A DNA stretch of 64,000 bases from contig JACPDR010000011.1 of the NCBI GenBank assembly GCA_016183935.1, positions 62,001-126,000 on the forward strand, in the 5' to 3' direction. Source of the stretch: Caulobacterales bacterium (GTDB lineage Bacteria > Pseudomonadota > Alphaproteobacteria > Caulobacterales > Caulobacteraceae). Shown here piece by piece: positions 16,288 to 25,174 of the stretch. Both the position numbers and the translations under genes were made by a program. The number at the start of each line of letters is the position of its first letter. Position 1 is the first letter of the stretch. Under the pieces are notes generated by a model, which was not told the origin of the DNA, ran no database searches, and saw only the letters and a list, made by a program, of their open reading frames with translations.

Positions 16288-17652
16288 TCACACCGCCCGG
16301 GCGTGGCGGCTCTTGGCGATCGGCAGGCGGGCGTCGAAACAGGCCGCGACCACGCGCATGACACGGTGCGCCTCGGCGGGAATCCGGATGGTCCGGCCGG
16401 CGACCACGCACAGGCCGTCCGCCTGCAGCCGGCCCGCGGCCACGATCGAGCCGTCGAGCGTCGCGTCGGCGAAGCCGTGCGCCCGGCAGACCTCGCCGAC
16501 ATCGACAGCCAGGTCGCACATCAGCCGTTCGATCACGGCGGCGCGCAGATCGTCCTCCGCGGTGACGGCCAGCCGGCGCGCCAACGGCAGGCGACCCGCC
16601 TCGACCTTGCGGCCCCAGTCATGGGTCGCGGCGGCGTTCTGCACGAAGCCTTCGGCGAAACGTCCGATCGACGACGGGCCGATCGGGACCAGAACGGGGG
16701 CTGGATCGTCGGTGTAGCCCTGGAAGTTGCGCCGCAGGCGCCCCGACGCCGCCGCGATCGTCAGCGGATCGTCGGGCAAGGCGTAGTGATCCAGGCCGAT
16801 GCGGACGTAGCCCGCCGCGCGCAGGGCCTCGTCGGCGGCCTCGGCCTGGGCCCAGCGGCCGTCGCCGTCGGCGAGATCCGCCTCCTTGATCATGACCTGG
16901 TGCTTCTTCATCCACGGCACGTGGGCGTAGCCGAACACGGCCACCCGATCCGGCCGCAGGGTGACGGCCGCCTCCGTGGAGGCCGCGACATTCTCGGGGG
17001 TCTGGCCGGGCAGGCCGTACATCAGGTCGAAATTGATCGCGGACACGCCCGACTTGCGCAGCCGCTCGTTGGCGGCGGCGACCATTTCGAAGGGCTGGAT
17101 GCGGTTGACCTTGGCCTGGACCACCGGATCGAACGTCTGGACGCCGAGGCTGACCCGGGTCACCCCGGCCTCGCCCACAGCGTCGATGAAGGCCTCCGAC
17201 AGCAGGCCGGGATCCAGTTCGGCGGCGATCTCGGCGCCGGGGCGCAGGGCGAAGCGGGCGGTCATGTGCCGGACCAGTTTGCGGAAATCGTCAGGCGACA
17301 GGGCGTTGGGACTGCCGCCGCCGAAATGCAGATGGGCGGCCCCGGCGTGCGGCCCGATGGCGTCCGCCCACAGATCCACCTCCAGCATCAGGGTCTGGAA
17401 GAAGGCGCGGACCCGATCGTACTCGTGGAAGACGCTGGTGTTGCAGCCGCAGTACCAGCACAGCCGCTTGCAGAACGGCACGTGGACATAGGCGGAGATC
17501 GCCTGGTCCGCGCGGGTGGCGGCCAGCCAGTCCCGCGCCTCCCACTCCCCGACGGCGGTCTCGAAGGCGACCGCCGTCGGATAGCTGGTGTAGCGGGGCA
17601 GGTTGCGCTCGGCGTGGGGCCGCCAGGCGGCCGGGAGGGGACGGAACGACAT
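16288..17652 (-). CDS. hemN: Oxygen-independent coproporphyrinogen III oxidase
   Basis: This radical SAM enzyme makes protoporphyrinogen for haem without oxygen. The 454-residue product has the 4Fe-4S motif CKRLCWYCGC with the HemN-specific extra cysteine, the HFGGGSPN SAM-binding loop, NFDLMYGLPGQT and RIGLDHYA. The ATG at 17652 begins a typical HemN N-terminus (RNLPRYTSYPTA). It follows the alternative oxidase by 26 bp and precedes norB. It supplies haem to NorB, FixL and NnrS under low oxygen. Confidence 0.95.
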   Translation of the reverse strand: MSFRPLPAAWRPHAERNLPRYTSYPTAVAFETAVGEWEARDWLAATRADQAISAYVHVPFCKRLCWYCGCNTSVFHEYDRVRAFFQTLMLEVDLWADAIGPHAGAAHLHFGGGSPNALSPDDFRKLVRHMTARFALRPGAEIAAELDPGLLSEAFIDAVGEAGVTRVSLGVQTFDPVVQAKVNRIQPFEMVAAANERLRKSGVSAINFDLMYGLPGQTPENVAASTEAAVTLRPDRVAVFGYAHVPWMKKHQVMIKEADLADGDGRWAQAEAADEALRAAGYVRIGLDHYALPDDPLTIAAASGRLRRNFQGYTDDPAPVLVPIGPSSIGRFAEGFVQNAAATHDWGRKVEAGRLPLARRLAVTAEDDLRAAVIERLMCDLAVDVGEVCRAHGFADATLDGSIVAAGRLQADGLCVVAGRTIRIPAEAHRVMRVVAACFDARLPIAKSRHARAV

Positions 17653-17678
17653 GCGGAGACCTGGTCTGTCGTTCGCCG

Positions 17679-18368
17679 TTACGCCGCCGCCTTCCAGGCG
17701 GGCTGCAGTTCGACATGCGGCGGGCACGGGGCGATGGCGATCGGAGCCGCGCCGCACAGCTCGTTGGCGAAGCCGTGGTTGACGTCGCGGTGGTGGGCCT
17801 CGTCGGCGCGAACCACCAGCACCACGTCGCGCAGCGTCGCCTCAGCCGGCAGGTTCCAGTAGCGGATGGCGATCTCGGGCGCGGCCACGTTCTCGCTGCG
17901 GCCCTCGTCGATTTCGGCGAGGTAGTGGGTGTAGCTGATCACCGCCTCTTCCTCGAAATAGCCGACCACGCGGTGCGCCGTCTTCGCGGACACCAGGTAG
18001 AGGCCGAAGAAGAACAGGTAGAAGACCCACTGCACGGCGATGACCACGAAGCGTTCGAACAGGGTCGGCTTGCACACCTCGATGAAGGTCATCAGGTGCA
18101 TCCGCTCGTTCTCGGCCTCGTCCATCAGGGTGCGGATCCAGCCATTGTCGTCCTTCATCCGGCGCAGGGCCTTGAGGTGGTTCAGGGTCGCGCCGACCAT
18201 GCCCGGAACGGCGGCGACGGTCTCCAGCACCACCGCCCGGTGACCGTAGCGTTTGGCGAAGAAGGTGTCGGCGAAGAAGCGCAGCGCCTTGACGAAGCCC
18301 CAGGCGGTGCGGTCAGACAGGCCCTTGGGCGCGTGATGGACGGACAGGTCGACGAGGGGAGCGGTCAT
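17679..18368 (-). CDS. aox: Alternative oxidase (di-iron ubiquinol oxidase)
   Basis: Alternative oxidase passes electrons from ubiquinol straight to O2 and resists NO and cyanide. The 229-residue protein has all six di-iron ligands with the spacing of the eukaryotic enzyme: E49, E88, H91, E139, E190 and H193, in [26 protein letters not shown] and [13 protein letters not shown] hydrophobic hairpin at residues 106-126 fits its monotopic membrane binding. It heads a unit with hemN beside NO-producing and NO-reducing genes. An NO-tolerant oxidase here would keep oxygen respiration going when NirK makes NO. Confidence 0.95.
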   Translation of the reverse strand: MTAPLVDLSVHHAPKGLSDRTAWGFVKALRFFADTFFAKRYGHRAVVLETVAAVPGMVGATLNHLKALRRMKDDNGWIRTLMDEAENERMHLMTFIEVCKPTLFERFVVIAVQWVFYLFFFGLYLVSAKTAHRVVGYFEEEAVISYTHYLAEIDEGRSENVAAPEIAIRYWNLPAEATLRDVVLVVRADEAHHRDVNHGFANELCGAAPIAIAPCPPHVELQPAWKAAA

Positions 18369-18482
18369 GGCGGCCTCTGAAAAGCTATGGACTGGGGCCG
18401 GCGGCCCGATGACCGTGAAGTAGCCGCCGCCCGCGACTGGCGAAATTCGGGGGTTTCACCTACGGGATGTTGCGGAGGCGCG

Positions 18483-19997
18483 ATGAGGACGAACGACACG
18501 CTTGAGAGCCGGACGCCCTGGGACTGGATGCTGGCCAAGCGCCACGCCGGTTTCGGGCTGGCGACCGCGGTGCTGGGCGCGGCCGGGGGACTGGCGCTGC
18601 GACTGGCGATGGCGCCCTGGCTGGAAGACCGTCTGGCCCTGCTGTTCTTCGTGCCCGCCGTGGTCGCGGCGGCGGCCATGGGCGGCCTTGCCCCCGGGGC
18701 CGTGGCGACGGTGCTCGGCGTCGCCTGCGGGCTGTATGTCACCTGGTGGTCCGGCGCGGTGGCGGCCGGGGACCTGGCCGGCGCGCTGATTTTCCTGGTG
18801 CTGGGCGGAGCGATCAGCGCCGGCGGCGAAGCCTTCCAGACGATGCGGTCGCGATCGGTCGCGGTCAACCGCGACCTTCGGGCCCGCGAAGCCCACCTCC
18901 AGTCCATCCTCGCGACCGTGCCGGACGCCATGGTCGTCATCACCGAGCGCGGGATCATGCAGTCCTTCAGCCACGCCGCGGAACGGCTGTTCGGCTGGTC
19001 CGCGGAGGAAGTGATCGGCAAGAACGTCAAGATCCTGATGCCCGAACCGTATCGCGAACAACACGACGGCTACCTCGACCGTTATCTGACCACCGGCGAG
19101 CGCCGGATCATCGGCATGGGGCGGGTCGTGGTCGGGGAACGCAGGGACGGTTCGACCTTTCCGATGGAGCTGTCGGTCGGGGAGATGATCTCGGGCGACC
19201 AGCGCTTCTTCACCGGCTTCGTCCGCGACCTCAGCGAACGCCAGCAGACCGAGCAGCGGCTCCAGGAGCTGCAGTCCGAGCTGGTCCACATCTCGCGCCT
19301 CACCGCCATGGGCGAGATGGCGTCGGCCCTGGCCCACGAGCTGAATCAGCCGCTCTCGGCCATGGCCAACTACCTGAAGGGGTCGCTGCGCCTGCTGGAC
19401 GTCGAGCCCATCGCCCGGGATCGCCTGCGGGACGCCATTCACAAAGCCGGCGACCAGGCCCTGCGGGCCGGCGACATTATCCGCCGCCTGCGCGACTTCG
19501 TCGCCCGGGGCGAGGCCGAACGTCGCGTTGAAAGTCTGCCGAAACTGATCGAGGAAGCCAGCGCCCTGGCGCTGGTCGGCGCGAAGGAGCACGGCGTCCG
19601 CGTGCTGTTCCGTTTCTCGCCCGAGGTCGACCTGGTGCTCGCCGACAAGGTCCAGATCCAGCAGGTCGCGCTGAACCTGATCCGCAACGCGATCGAGGCG
19701 ATGGAGGAGGCGAAGCGCAAGGTGCTGGAGATCCGGATCGATCCCGTCGCCGACGACCAGGCCCAGATCACCGTGGCCGACACCGGCTCGGGGATCAGCC
19801 CGGACATCGCCGACCAGTTGTTCCAGCCGTTCGTCACCACCAAGCGGACCGGCATGGGGGTGGGCCTGTCGATCTCGCGCACCATTGTCGAGGCCCATGG
19901 CGGCCGCATCTGGGTCGAACCGAATCCGGGCGGCGGCACGCGATTCTGCTTTACGCTGCGCTCTGTAGGCGAGGAGGAACTCTACGATGGCGAATGA
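18483..19997 (+). CDS. fixL: FixL, haem-PAS oxygen-sensor histidine kinase
   Basis: FixL phosphorylates FixJ when oxygen is low. The 504-residue protein has four membrane segments (about residues 24-120), a PAS domain (138-250) and a histidine kinase (from 260). The haem ligand is H194 in [12 protein letters not shown]200 and R214 match Arg206 and Arg220 of Bradyrhizobium FixL by exact spacing; His214 of that protein is Arg here. The phospho-accepting H285 is in LAHELNQPL; later DTGSGIS and [16 protein letters not shown] form the ATP site. It is divergent from the aox-hemN unit and overlaps fixJ by 11 bp. Confidence 0.95.
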   Translation: MRTNDTLESRTPWDWMLAKRHAGFGLATAVLGAAGGLALRLAMAPWLEDRLALLFFVPAVVAAAAMGGLAPGAVATVLGVACGLYVTWWSGAVAAGDLAGALIFLVLGGAISAGGEAFQTMRSRSVAVNRDLRAREAHLQSILATVPDAMVVITERGIMQSFSHAAERLFGWSAEEVIGKNVKILMPEPYREQHDGYLDRYLTTGERRIIGMGRVVVGERRDGSTFPMELSVGEMISGDQRFFTGFVRDLSERQQTEQRLQELQSELVHISRLTAMGEMASALAHELNQPLSAMANYLKGSLRLLDVEPIARDRLRDAIHKAGDQALRAGDIIRRLRDFVARGEAERRVESLPKLIEEASALALVGAKEHGVRVLFRFSPEVDLVLADKVQIQQVALNLIRNAIEAMEEAKRKVLEIRIDPVADDQAQITVADTGSGISPDIADQLFQPFVTTKRTGMGVGLSISRTIVEAHGGRIWVEPNPGGGTRFCFTLRSVGEEELYDGE

Positions 19998-20592
19998 GCC
20001 GATCGTCCATGTGGTCGACGACGATCCCGCGATCCGGGATTCCCTGGCCTTCCTGCTGGACACCGCGGGTCTGGCGTCCAGGACCTATGACTCGGCCGCG
20101 GCCCTGCTGGCCCACGCGGATGACCTCGCGCCCGGCTGCATCGTCACGGACGTGCGCATGCCGGACATGAATGGTCTGGAGATGGTCCGCCGGTTGTCCG
20201 AAATGGGCGTGCGCCACCCGGTCATCGTCATGACCGGTCACGCCGATGTGCCGCTGGCCATCGAGGCGGTCCGCGCCGGCGTCAAGGACTTCATCGAAAA
20301 GCCCTTCGACGACGAGGCCCTGCTGTCCTCGATCCGCTCGGCCCTGGCCGACCAGGCGGGCGCCACCGAGCGCGAGGGACAGGACGCCGAGGTGCGCGAG
20401 CGCCTCGCCTCCCTCTCGACGCGGGAGCGCCAGGTGCTGGAGGGCCTGGTCGCCGGCCGCGCCAACAAGGTGATCGCCTACGACCTCGAAATCAGCCCGC
20501 GCACGGTCGAGGTCTATCGCGCCAACGTCATGACCAAGATGCAGGCGCGCAGCCTGTCCGAACTGGTCCGGATGACCATCCTCGCCCGGTAG
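19987..20592 (+). CDS. fixJ: FixJ, response regulator
   Basis: FixJ is the partner of FixL and activates microaerobic genes. The 201-residue protein has a receiver domain with the acidic pocket DDD (residues 11-13), phospho-acceptor D55 in VTDVRMP, the conserved MTGHAD and EKPF, then a LuxR-type helix-turn-helix ([20 protein letters not shown]). The order and 11-bp overlap with fixL show one operon. Targets may include hemA and the facing denitrification block, but no experimental FixJ motif can be asserted. Confidence 0.95.
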   Translation: MANEPIVHVVDDDPAIRDSLAFLLDTAGLASRTYDSAAALLAHADDLAPGCIVTDVRMPDMNGLEMVRRLSEMGVRHPVIVMTGHADVPLAIEAVRAGVKDFIEKPFDDEALLSSIRSALADQAGATEREGQDAEVRERLASLSTRERQVLEGLVAGRANKVIAYDLEISPRTVEVYRANVMTKMQARSLSELVRMTILAR

Positions 20593-20700
20593 GCGCGGCC
20601 CGGACGTGCGACGCATCGCCGGCGCTCAGGGGTTTCCCGGAGGTGACGCGCGGGATCGCGGATGGGAGGAAGAGGCTCGACCACCGCGGGATTCCACCTC

Positions 20701-21927
20701 ATGTTCGACTACCAGGCCGCCTTCCAGACCGCCGTGGAGCAGGTCAAGGGCGAGGGGCGCTATCGCGTCTTCGCCGACCTGAAGCGCGTGCGCGGCCAGT
20801 TCCCCAAGGCCATCCGCCGCCGCGCCGACGGCTCCGAGCAGGAGGTCGTGGTCTGGTGCTCGAACGACTATCTCGGCATGGGCCAGCACCCGGACGTCCT
20901 CGCCGCCATGACCGCCGCGATCGACCAGGCCGGCGCCGGCGCCGGCGGCACCCGCAACATCTCGGGCACCACCCGCTCGGCCGTCGACCTCGAGGGCGAA
21001 CTGGCCGCCTGGCACCAGAAGGAAGCGGCGCTGCTCTTCACCTCGGGCTACGTCGCCAACGAGGCGACCCTGACCACGCTGCAGCGCATCCTGCCCGGCC
21101 TGATCGTCTTCTCCGATTCGCTGAACCACGCCTCGATGATCGCCGGCATCCGCAACGGCGGCTGCGAGCGGCACATCTTCGCCCACAACGACCTCGAACA
21201 CCTTGAAGCCCTGCTTCAGGCCGCGCCCGCCGACGCGCCCAAGCTGATCGCCTTCGAGAGCGTCTACTCCATGGACGGCGATATCGCCGACCTGGCCGGC
21301 ACCATCGCCCTGGCGAAGACATACGGCGCGATGACCTACCTCGACGAGGTCCACGCCGTCGGCCTCTACGGCGCGACCGGCGCCGGCGTCGCCGAGCGCG
21401 ACGGCGTGCTGGACGGCATCGACATCGTCGAATGCACCCTCGGCAAGGCCATCGGCGTCATGGGCGGCTATATCGCCGCCGACGCGGTGATCGTCGACGC
21501 GGTGCGCAGCTGGGCCGCCGGCTTCATCTTCACCACCAGCCTGCCGCCCGCCCTGACCGCCGGCGCCCTCGCCTCGGTCCGCCACCTCAAGGCCCATCCC
21601 GAACTGCGCGAGGCCCATCAGGAGCGCGCCGCCACCCTCAAGGCGCGCTTCGCCGCCGCCGGCATCCCGGTGCTGCCCTCGGTCAGCCACATCGTGCCGG
21701 TCCACGTCGGCGACCCGGTCCACTGCAAGATGATCTCGGACATGCTGCTCGAGGAGCACGGCGTCTATGTCCAGCCGATCAACTATCCGACCGTGCCCAA
21801 GGGCGCCGAGCGGCTGCGCTTCACCCCGTCGCCGAACCACACCGACGCCATGATGGACGACCTCGTCGCCGCCATGGACAAGCTCTGGACCCGTTGCAAC
21901 GTGGCGCGGCTGCCCATGGCGGCGTAG
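20701..21927 (+). CDS. hemA: 5-aminolevulinate synthase
   Basis: Condenses glycine and succinyl-CoA to 5-aminolevulinate, the first step of haem synthesis in alphaproteobacteria. The 408-residue protein begins [14 protein letters not shown] and shows the class II PLP-fold features: [38 protein letters not shown], and the PLP lysine in [14 protein letters not shown]. It lies 108 bp after fixJ, fitting oxygen control of haem supply. The ATG at 20701 gives the typical N-terminus. Confidence 0.96.
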   Translation: MFDYQAAFQTAVEQVKGEGRYRVFADLKRVRGQFPKAIRRRADGSEQEVVVWCSNDYLGMGQHPDVLAAMTAAIDQAGAGAGGTRNISGTTRSAVDLEGELAAWHQKEAALLFTSGYVANEATLTTLQRILPGLIVFSDSLNHASMIAGIRNGGCERHIFAHNDLEHLEALLQAAPADAPKLIAFESVYSMDGDIADLAGTIALAKTYGAMTYLDEVHAVGLYGATGAGVAERDGVLDGIDIVECTLGKAIGVMGGYIAADAVIVDAVRSWAAGFIFTTSLPPALTAGALASVRHLKAHPELREAHQERAATLKARFAAAGIPVLPSVSHIVPVHVGDPVHCKMISDMLLEEHGVYVQPINYPTVPKGAERLRFTPSPNHTDAMMDDLVAAMDKLWTRCNVARLPMAA

Positions 21928-22043
21928 GCGGCGACGGGGGACCAGGGCCACGATCCTGTTTCCCGTGCTCTGCTCGGGATCGAAGCTCACATGGCTGAAC
22001 TGAATTCCGGAACGCCTCCCGTCGGCGTACAGACCTCGTTTCT

Positions 22044-22058
22044 GATATCTCATATATC
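22044..22058 (+). promoter_or_regulatory. AT-rich dyad in front of the XRE regulator
   Basis: GATAT and ATATC are perfect 5-bp arms around CTCAT, 15 bp before the ATG of a small XRE-type repressor. It is a likely autoregulatory operator; the sequence TCATATATC also places it in a promoter-like AT stretch. Confidence 0.4.
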
Positions 22059-22073
22059 GGATAAGATGGGTCA

Positions 22074-22325
22074 ATGATCACCGGATTGCAGATACGCGCG
22101 GCCCGTGCGCTGCTCGGCCTTGAGCAGCGGGAGCTTGCCCGGCTGTCGGGCCTGTCGGTTCCGACCATCCAGCGCATGGAAGCCTGTGAAGGTTCGGTGC
22201 GCTCGGTCGTCGACAGCCTGGAGAAGGTCGTGAACGCGCTGGCCGAGGCCGGCGTCGAAATGATCGCCGAAGGCGCTCCCAGTCTGGGCGTGGGCCGAGG
22301 CGTCCGGCTCCTGGAGAAGCGTTAG
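22074..22325 (+). CDS. Small XRE-type helix-turn-helix regulator
   Basis: The 83-residue protein carries one XRE helix-turn-helix (RAARALLGLEQRELARLSGL followed by SVPTIQRME). This class of short regulator commonly precedes SulP transporters in alphaproteobacteria. The gap to the transporter is 9 bp, so they form one operon. It probably represses its own unit through the dyad just upstream; the signal is unknown. Confidence 0.85.
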   Translation: MITGLQIRAARALLGLEQRELARLSGLSVPTIQRMEACEGSVRSVVDSLEKVVNALAEAGVEMIAEGAPSLGVGRGVRLLEKR

Positions 22326-22334
22326 GGACAGAGC

Positions 22335-24008
22335 ATGGCGAAAGGCGACTGGCGGCTGTTTCTTCCCAAAACGGTGACCGTGCTGGCCCGTGAGGGTTAC
22401 GCCCCGGCCGATTTGCGCGCCGACCTCGTCGCGGGGCTGACCGTGGCCATCGTCGCCTTGCCCTTGGCCATGGCGCTGGCCATCGCCTCCGGAACCACGC
22501 CCGAGCGCGGCCTGATCACCGCCGTGATCGCCGGCTTTCTGATCTCCCTGTTGGGTGGCAGCCGCTTCCAGATCGGCGGCCCGACGGGCGCCTTCGTCAT
22601 CATCGTCTACGGAATCATCGCCAACCACGGCTATGACGGCCTGCTGATGGCGACCCTGATAGCCGGCGGCGTCCTGATCGCGGCCGGCTTGCTGAGGGTC
22701 GGGGCCTTGATCAAATACATTCCCGACCCCGTGACGACGGGATTCACCAGCGGCATCGCCGTGGTGATCATCGCCAGCCAGCTCAAGGATCTGTTCGGCC
22801 TGACGATCGCCGACGTGCCGGCGGAGTTCGTGCCCAAGCTGTCGGCCTTGTGGGCGGCGCGCGCGACGCTGAGCCTTCCAACCCTGGGCCTCGCCTCAAT
22901 CTGCCTGGCGATGATCCTGCTGCTCAAGAAGTTCACACCGAAACTCCCGGGCTTTCTGATCGTCACCGTGGGCGCGGCGCTGCTCGTCGCCGTCTTGCAT
23001 CTGCCGGTCGAAACCATCGGCTCGCGGTTCGGCGACATCGACGCCAGCCTCCCCCGGCCCAGCCTGGCGTTCTGGTCGTGGGACAGGGCCCGCGCGGTCC
23101 TGCCCAGCGCCCTCACGATCGCGCTCCTGGCCGGGGTGGAATCCCTGCTCTCGGCCGTGGTGGCGGACCAGATGACCGGCCGCCGTCATCGATCCAACAT
23201 GGAACTCCTCGCCCAAGGGATCGCCAACATTGCGTCCGCCGCGTTCGGCGGCCTGCCGGCGACCGGCGCGATCGCCAGGACCGCGACCAATATCCGCTCC
23301 GGAGCCCGCTCGCCCATCGCCGGGATGGCGCATGCGGCTTTCCTGCTGGTCTTCATGCTGGCGCTCGCGTCCCTGATGAAGTTCGTGCCGCTGGCGGCGC
23401 TCGCGCCGATCCTGCTGGTTGTGGCGTGGAACATGGCCGAGATTCATCGCTTCCGCACGATCCTTGGAACCTCAAACGGCGAGCGCGCCGTGCTGATCGC
23501 GACCTTCGCGCTCACCGTGCTGGTCGATCTGACCGTGGCGATCGAGGTCGGCATGGTCATGGCGGCCTTCGTCTTCATGCACCGGATGGCCCGTCTGGCG
23601 AGCGTGGACGGGGCGGGCATGGTGATCGAGGACGATCGCGCCGACGGAGCGTACGACGCGCCCTATTCGCCCAACGACGGTCTGCCGCCGGACGTGAGGG
23701 TCATCACTTTCCGCGGCCCTCTGTTCTTTGGAAGCGCCAGCATCTTGAAGGACACGCTGGATCAGATCGGCGCGCGCAAGCGGCGCTACATCCTGCGCAT
23801 GGAGGACACGCCCCTGGTGGATCCGACCGGGGCCTTCGCCCTGGGCGATTTTCTTGCGCGCCTTCAGGCCGACGGGGCCGAGATCGTGGTCTGCGGCGCG
23901 CGGCCAACGGTGATCGACACCCTGCATCGGTCGCTGGCGGCCCCTCTGTACAAGGGCTTGAACTTCGTCTCGTCGATGGATGCGGCGCGCGCCGCGGTCC
24001 GAGGCTGA
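22335..24008 (+). CDS. SulP-family anion transporter with STAS domain
   Basis: The 557-residue membrane protein has 10-14 membrane segments beginning DLVAGLTVAIVALPLAMALAI, the family signature GGSRFQIGGPTGAF, and a C-terminal STAS domain (about residues 455-550, VITFRGPLFFGSAS and MEDTPLVDPTG). SulP members carry sulfate, bicarbonate or other anions; the substrate is not evident. The neighbouring XRE regulator is co-transcribed. Nothing in the sequence ties it to nitrogen oxides, although an anion carrier next to a denitrification island is notable. Confidence 0.9.
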   Translation: MAKGDWRLFLPKTVTVLAREGYAPADLRADLVAGLTVAIVALPLAMALAIASGTTPERGLITAVIAGFLISLLGGSRFQIGGPTGAFVIIVYGIIANHGYDGLLMATLIAGGVLIAAGLLRVGALIKYIPDPVTTGFTSGIAVVIIASQLKDLFGLTIADVPAEFVPKLSALWAARATLSLPTLGLASICLAMILLLKKFTPKLPGFLIVTVGAALLVAVLHLPVETIGSRFGDIDASLPRPSLAFWSWDRARAVLPSALTIALLAGVESLLSAVVADQMTGRRHRSNMELLAQGIANIASAAFGGLPATGAIARTATNIRSGARSPIAGMAHAAFLLVFMLALASLMKFVPLAALAPILLVVAWNMAEIHRFRTILGTSNGERAVLIATFALTVLVDLTVAIEVGMVMAAFVFMHRMARLASVDGAGMVIEDDRADGAYDAPYSPNDGLPPDVRVITFRGPLFFGSASILKDTLDQIGARKRRYILRMEDTPLVDPTGAFALGDFLARLQADGAEIVVCGARPTVIDTLHRSLAAPLYKGLNFVSSMDAARAAVRG

Positions 24009-24185
24009 ACCGCCGAAGCCAGGCTGTAAAACATCCGGTCCTTCAGTCGGGAGAGAAAAGCAGCGCGCCGCGTTGGCGGCGCCGCGGCGCAGCTCAGCGG
24101 GACCAGGTCAGACCACGTCCGCCGTCGACCTCGACCGAATTCGGTCGGCCCCGGCGGTTGACGCAATGTCGCAGGTCCGCGGCTC

Positions 24186-24199
24186 TTGTTCTGGATCAA
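24186..24199 (+). promoter_or_regulatory. FNR/FixK-type box upstream of ompW
   Basis: TTGTTCTGGATCAA matches the FNR/FixK consensus TTGAT-N4-ATCAA at 9 of the 10 half-site positions. The centre is 89.5 bp from the ompW ATG. OmpW genes are FNR-controlled in several bacteria, which supports the assignment. The half sites differ from the TTGCG type in the nir-nor block. Confidence 0.65.
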
Positions 24200-24281
24200 A
24201 GCCCGTGGACAAGCGTGGCCGCAGAACGCCTCCGACGCTTCGCGGCCGAATTCGCGGCCGCGAAGCGTCGGGAACAGAACC

Positions 24282-24932
24282 ATGACTCTCAAGACCGCCT
24301 CTCTCGCCGCGCTGGGCCTCCTCGCCCTGTCGGGAAACGCTCAGGCCCAGGAGGCCTGGCAGGCGCCCCGGGCCGGCGACTGGCTGATCACCGGCCGCGT
24401 CACCGATGTCGCGCCGACGGCGGACGACGCCATCGTCACGCCCGGCGGCGGCGCGACCGGTCTTGAGGTGGATGTCGGCGACAACATCATGCCGACCCTC
24501 GGCTTCACCTACTTCCTTACCGACCACTGGGCCATCGAGGCCATCCTGGGCACGACCCGGCATGAGATCCGGGCGCAGGGCGGCGCCACCGACGTCGCGG
24601 TGCACGAGACCTGGGTCCTGCCGCCGGTGGTCACCGTCCAGTACCGACTGCTGACCGGAGGCGGATTCAGCCCCTATGTGGGCGCCGGCGTCAACGCCAT
24701 GCTGTTCTACGGCGGCGACGACCGGAACGGCTTCACGGTCGATCTGGACGACGGTCTCGGCTACGCCGCCCAGGTCGGGGCCGACATCGGCCTGCAGGGC
24801 CCCTGGAGCCTCAATCTCGACGTCAAGAAGGTGTGGTTCAACACCGATGCCCGCATCAACGGCGGCGCGCTGGAAAGCGACGTGGATCTCGATCCCTGGG
24901 TCGTGTCGCTCGGTGTCGGACGGACCTTCTGA
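24282..24932 (+). CDS. ompW: OmpW-family outer-membrane protein
   Basis: The 216-residue protein has a signal peptide (MTLKTASLAALGLLALSGNA-QAQ) and an eight-stranded small barrel. Family features are GDWLITGRVTDVAP, NIMPTLGFTYFLTDHWAIE, GGGFSPYVGAGVN and the terminal VGRTF. OmpW forms a hydrophobic channel. The ATG at 24282 is preferred over an upstream frame because of the signal peptide. An FNR/FixK box lies upstream. It is the last clearly chromosomal gene before the mobile element. Confidence 0.9.
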   Translation: MTLKTASLAALGLLALSGNAQAQEAWQAPRAGDWLITGRVTDVAPTADDAIVTPGGGATGLEVDVGDNIMPTLGFTYFLTDHWAIEAILGTTRHEIRAQGGATDVAVHETWVLPPVVTVQYRLLTGGGFSPYVGAGVNAMLFYGGDDRNGFTVDLDDGLGYAAQVGADIGLQGPWSLNLDVKKVWFNTDARINGGALESDVDLDPWVVSLGVGRTF

Positions 24933-25104
24933 GCCGTTCATCGCGGCGGACCGCGGGCAGAACCACGACGGCCGTCAGATCGCCGTCGCGCTTCTGCTGA
25001 AAGCGGATCAGTGAGCGTCACCCTGCCTGCGACGGCCCCAGGGAGTCTCCTCTCGGGGGCCAGGCGCCCGCCGTCCCGTGGCCGATGGCTTTGATGCGCA
25101 CAAT

Positions 25105-25142
25105 CCGATCCCGGCCGGCGCGGTCGCGCCGGCCGGGATCGG
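25105..25142. repeat. Perfect 38-bp inverted repeat at the ompW/mobile-element border
   Basis: Arms of 18 bp (CCGATCCCGGCCGGCGCG and its exact reverse complement) flank a 2-bp loop. There is no T-tract on either side. It lies between ompW and the converging relaxase gene, so it may terminate both, but its length and perfection are unusual. No matching copy was noticed at another place in the window. Confidence 0.7.
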
Positions 25143-25174
25143 ACTGAAGCCTGGCGCGTGAGTCACAAGCGGTC

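Noticed and set aside
14041..17862. A 1273-codon open frame on the plus strand across norB, hemN and aox
   Set aside because: It is antisense to genes with clear catalytic motifs; its translation is low-complexity Arg/Gly/Asp/Gln sequence typical of the mirror frame of GC-rich genes.
18470..18483. Possible NnrR-type box TTGCGGAGGCGCGA between aox and fixL
   Set aside because: The second half site is CGCGA instead of CGCAA and it overlaps the fixL start codon; too weak to list as a site, although the aox promoter must lie near here.
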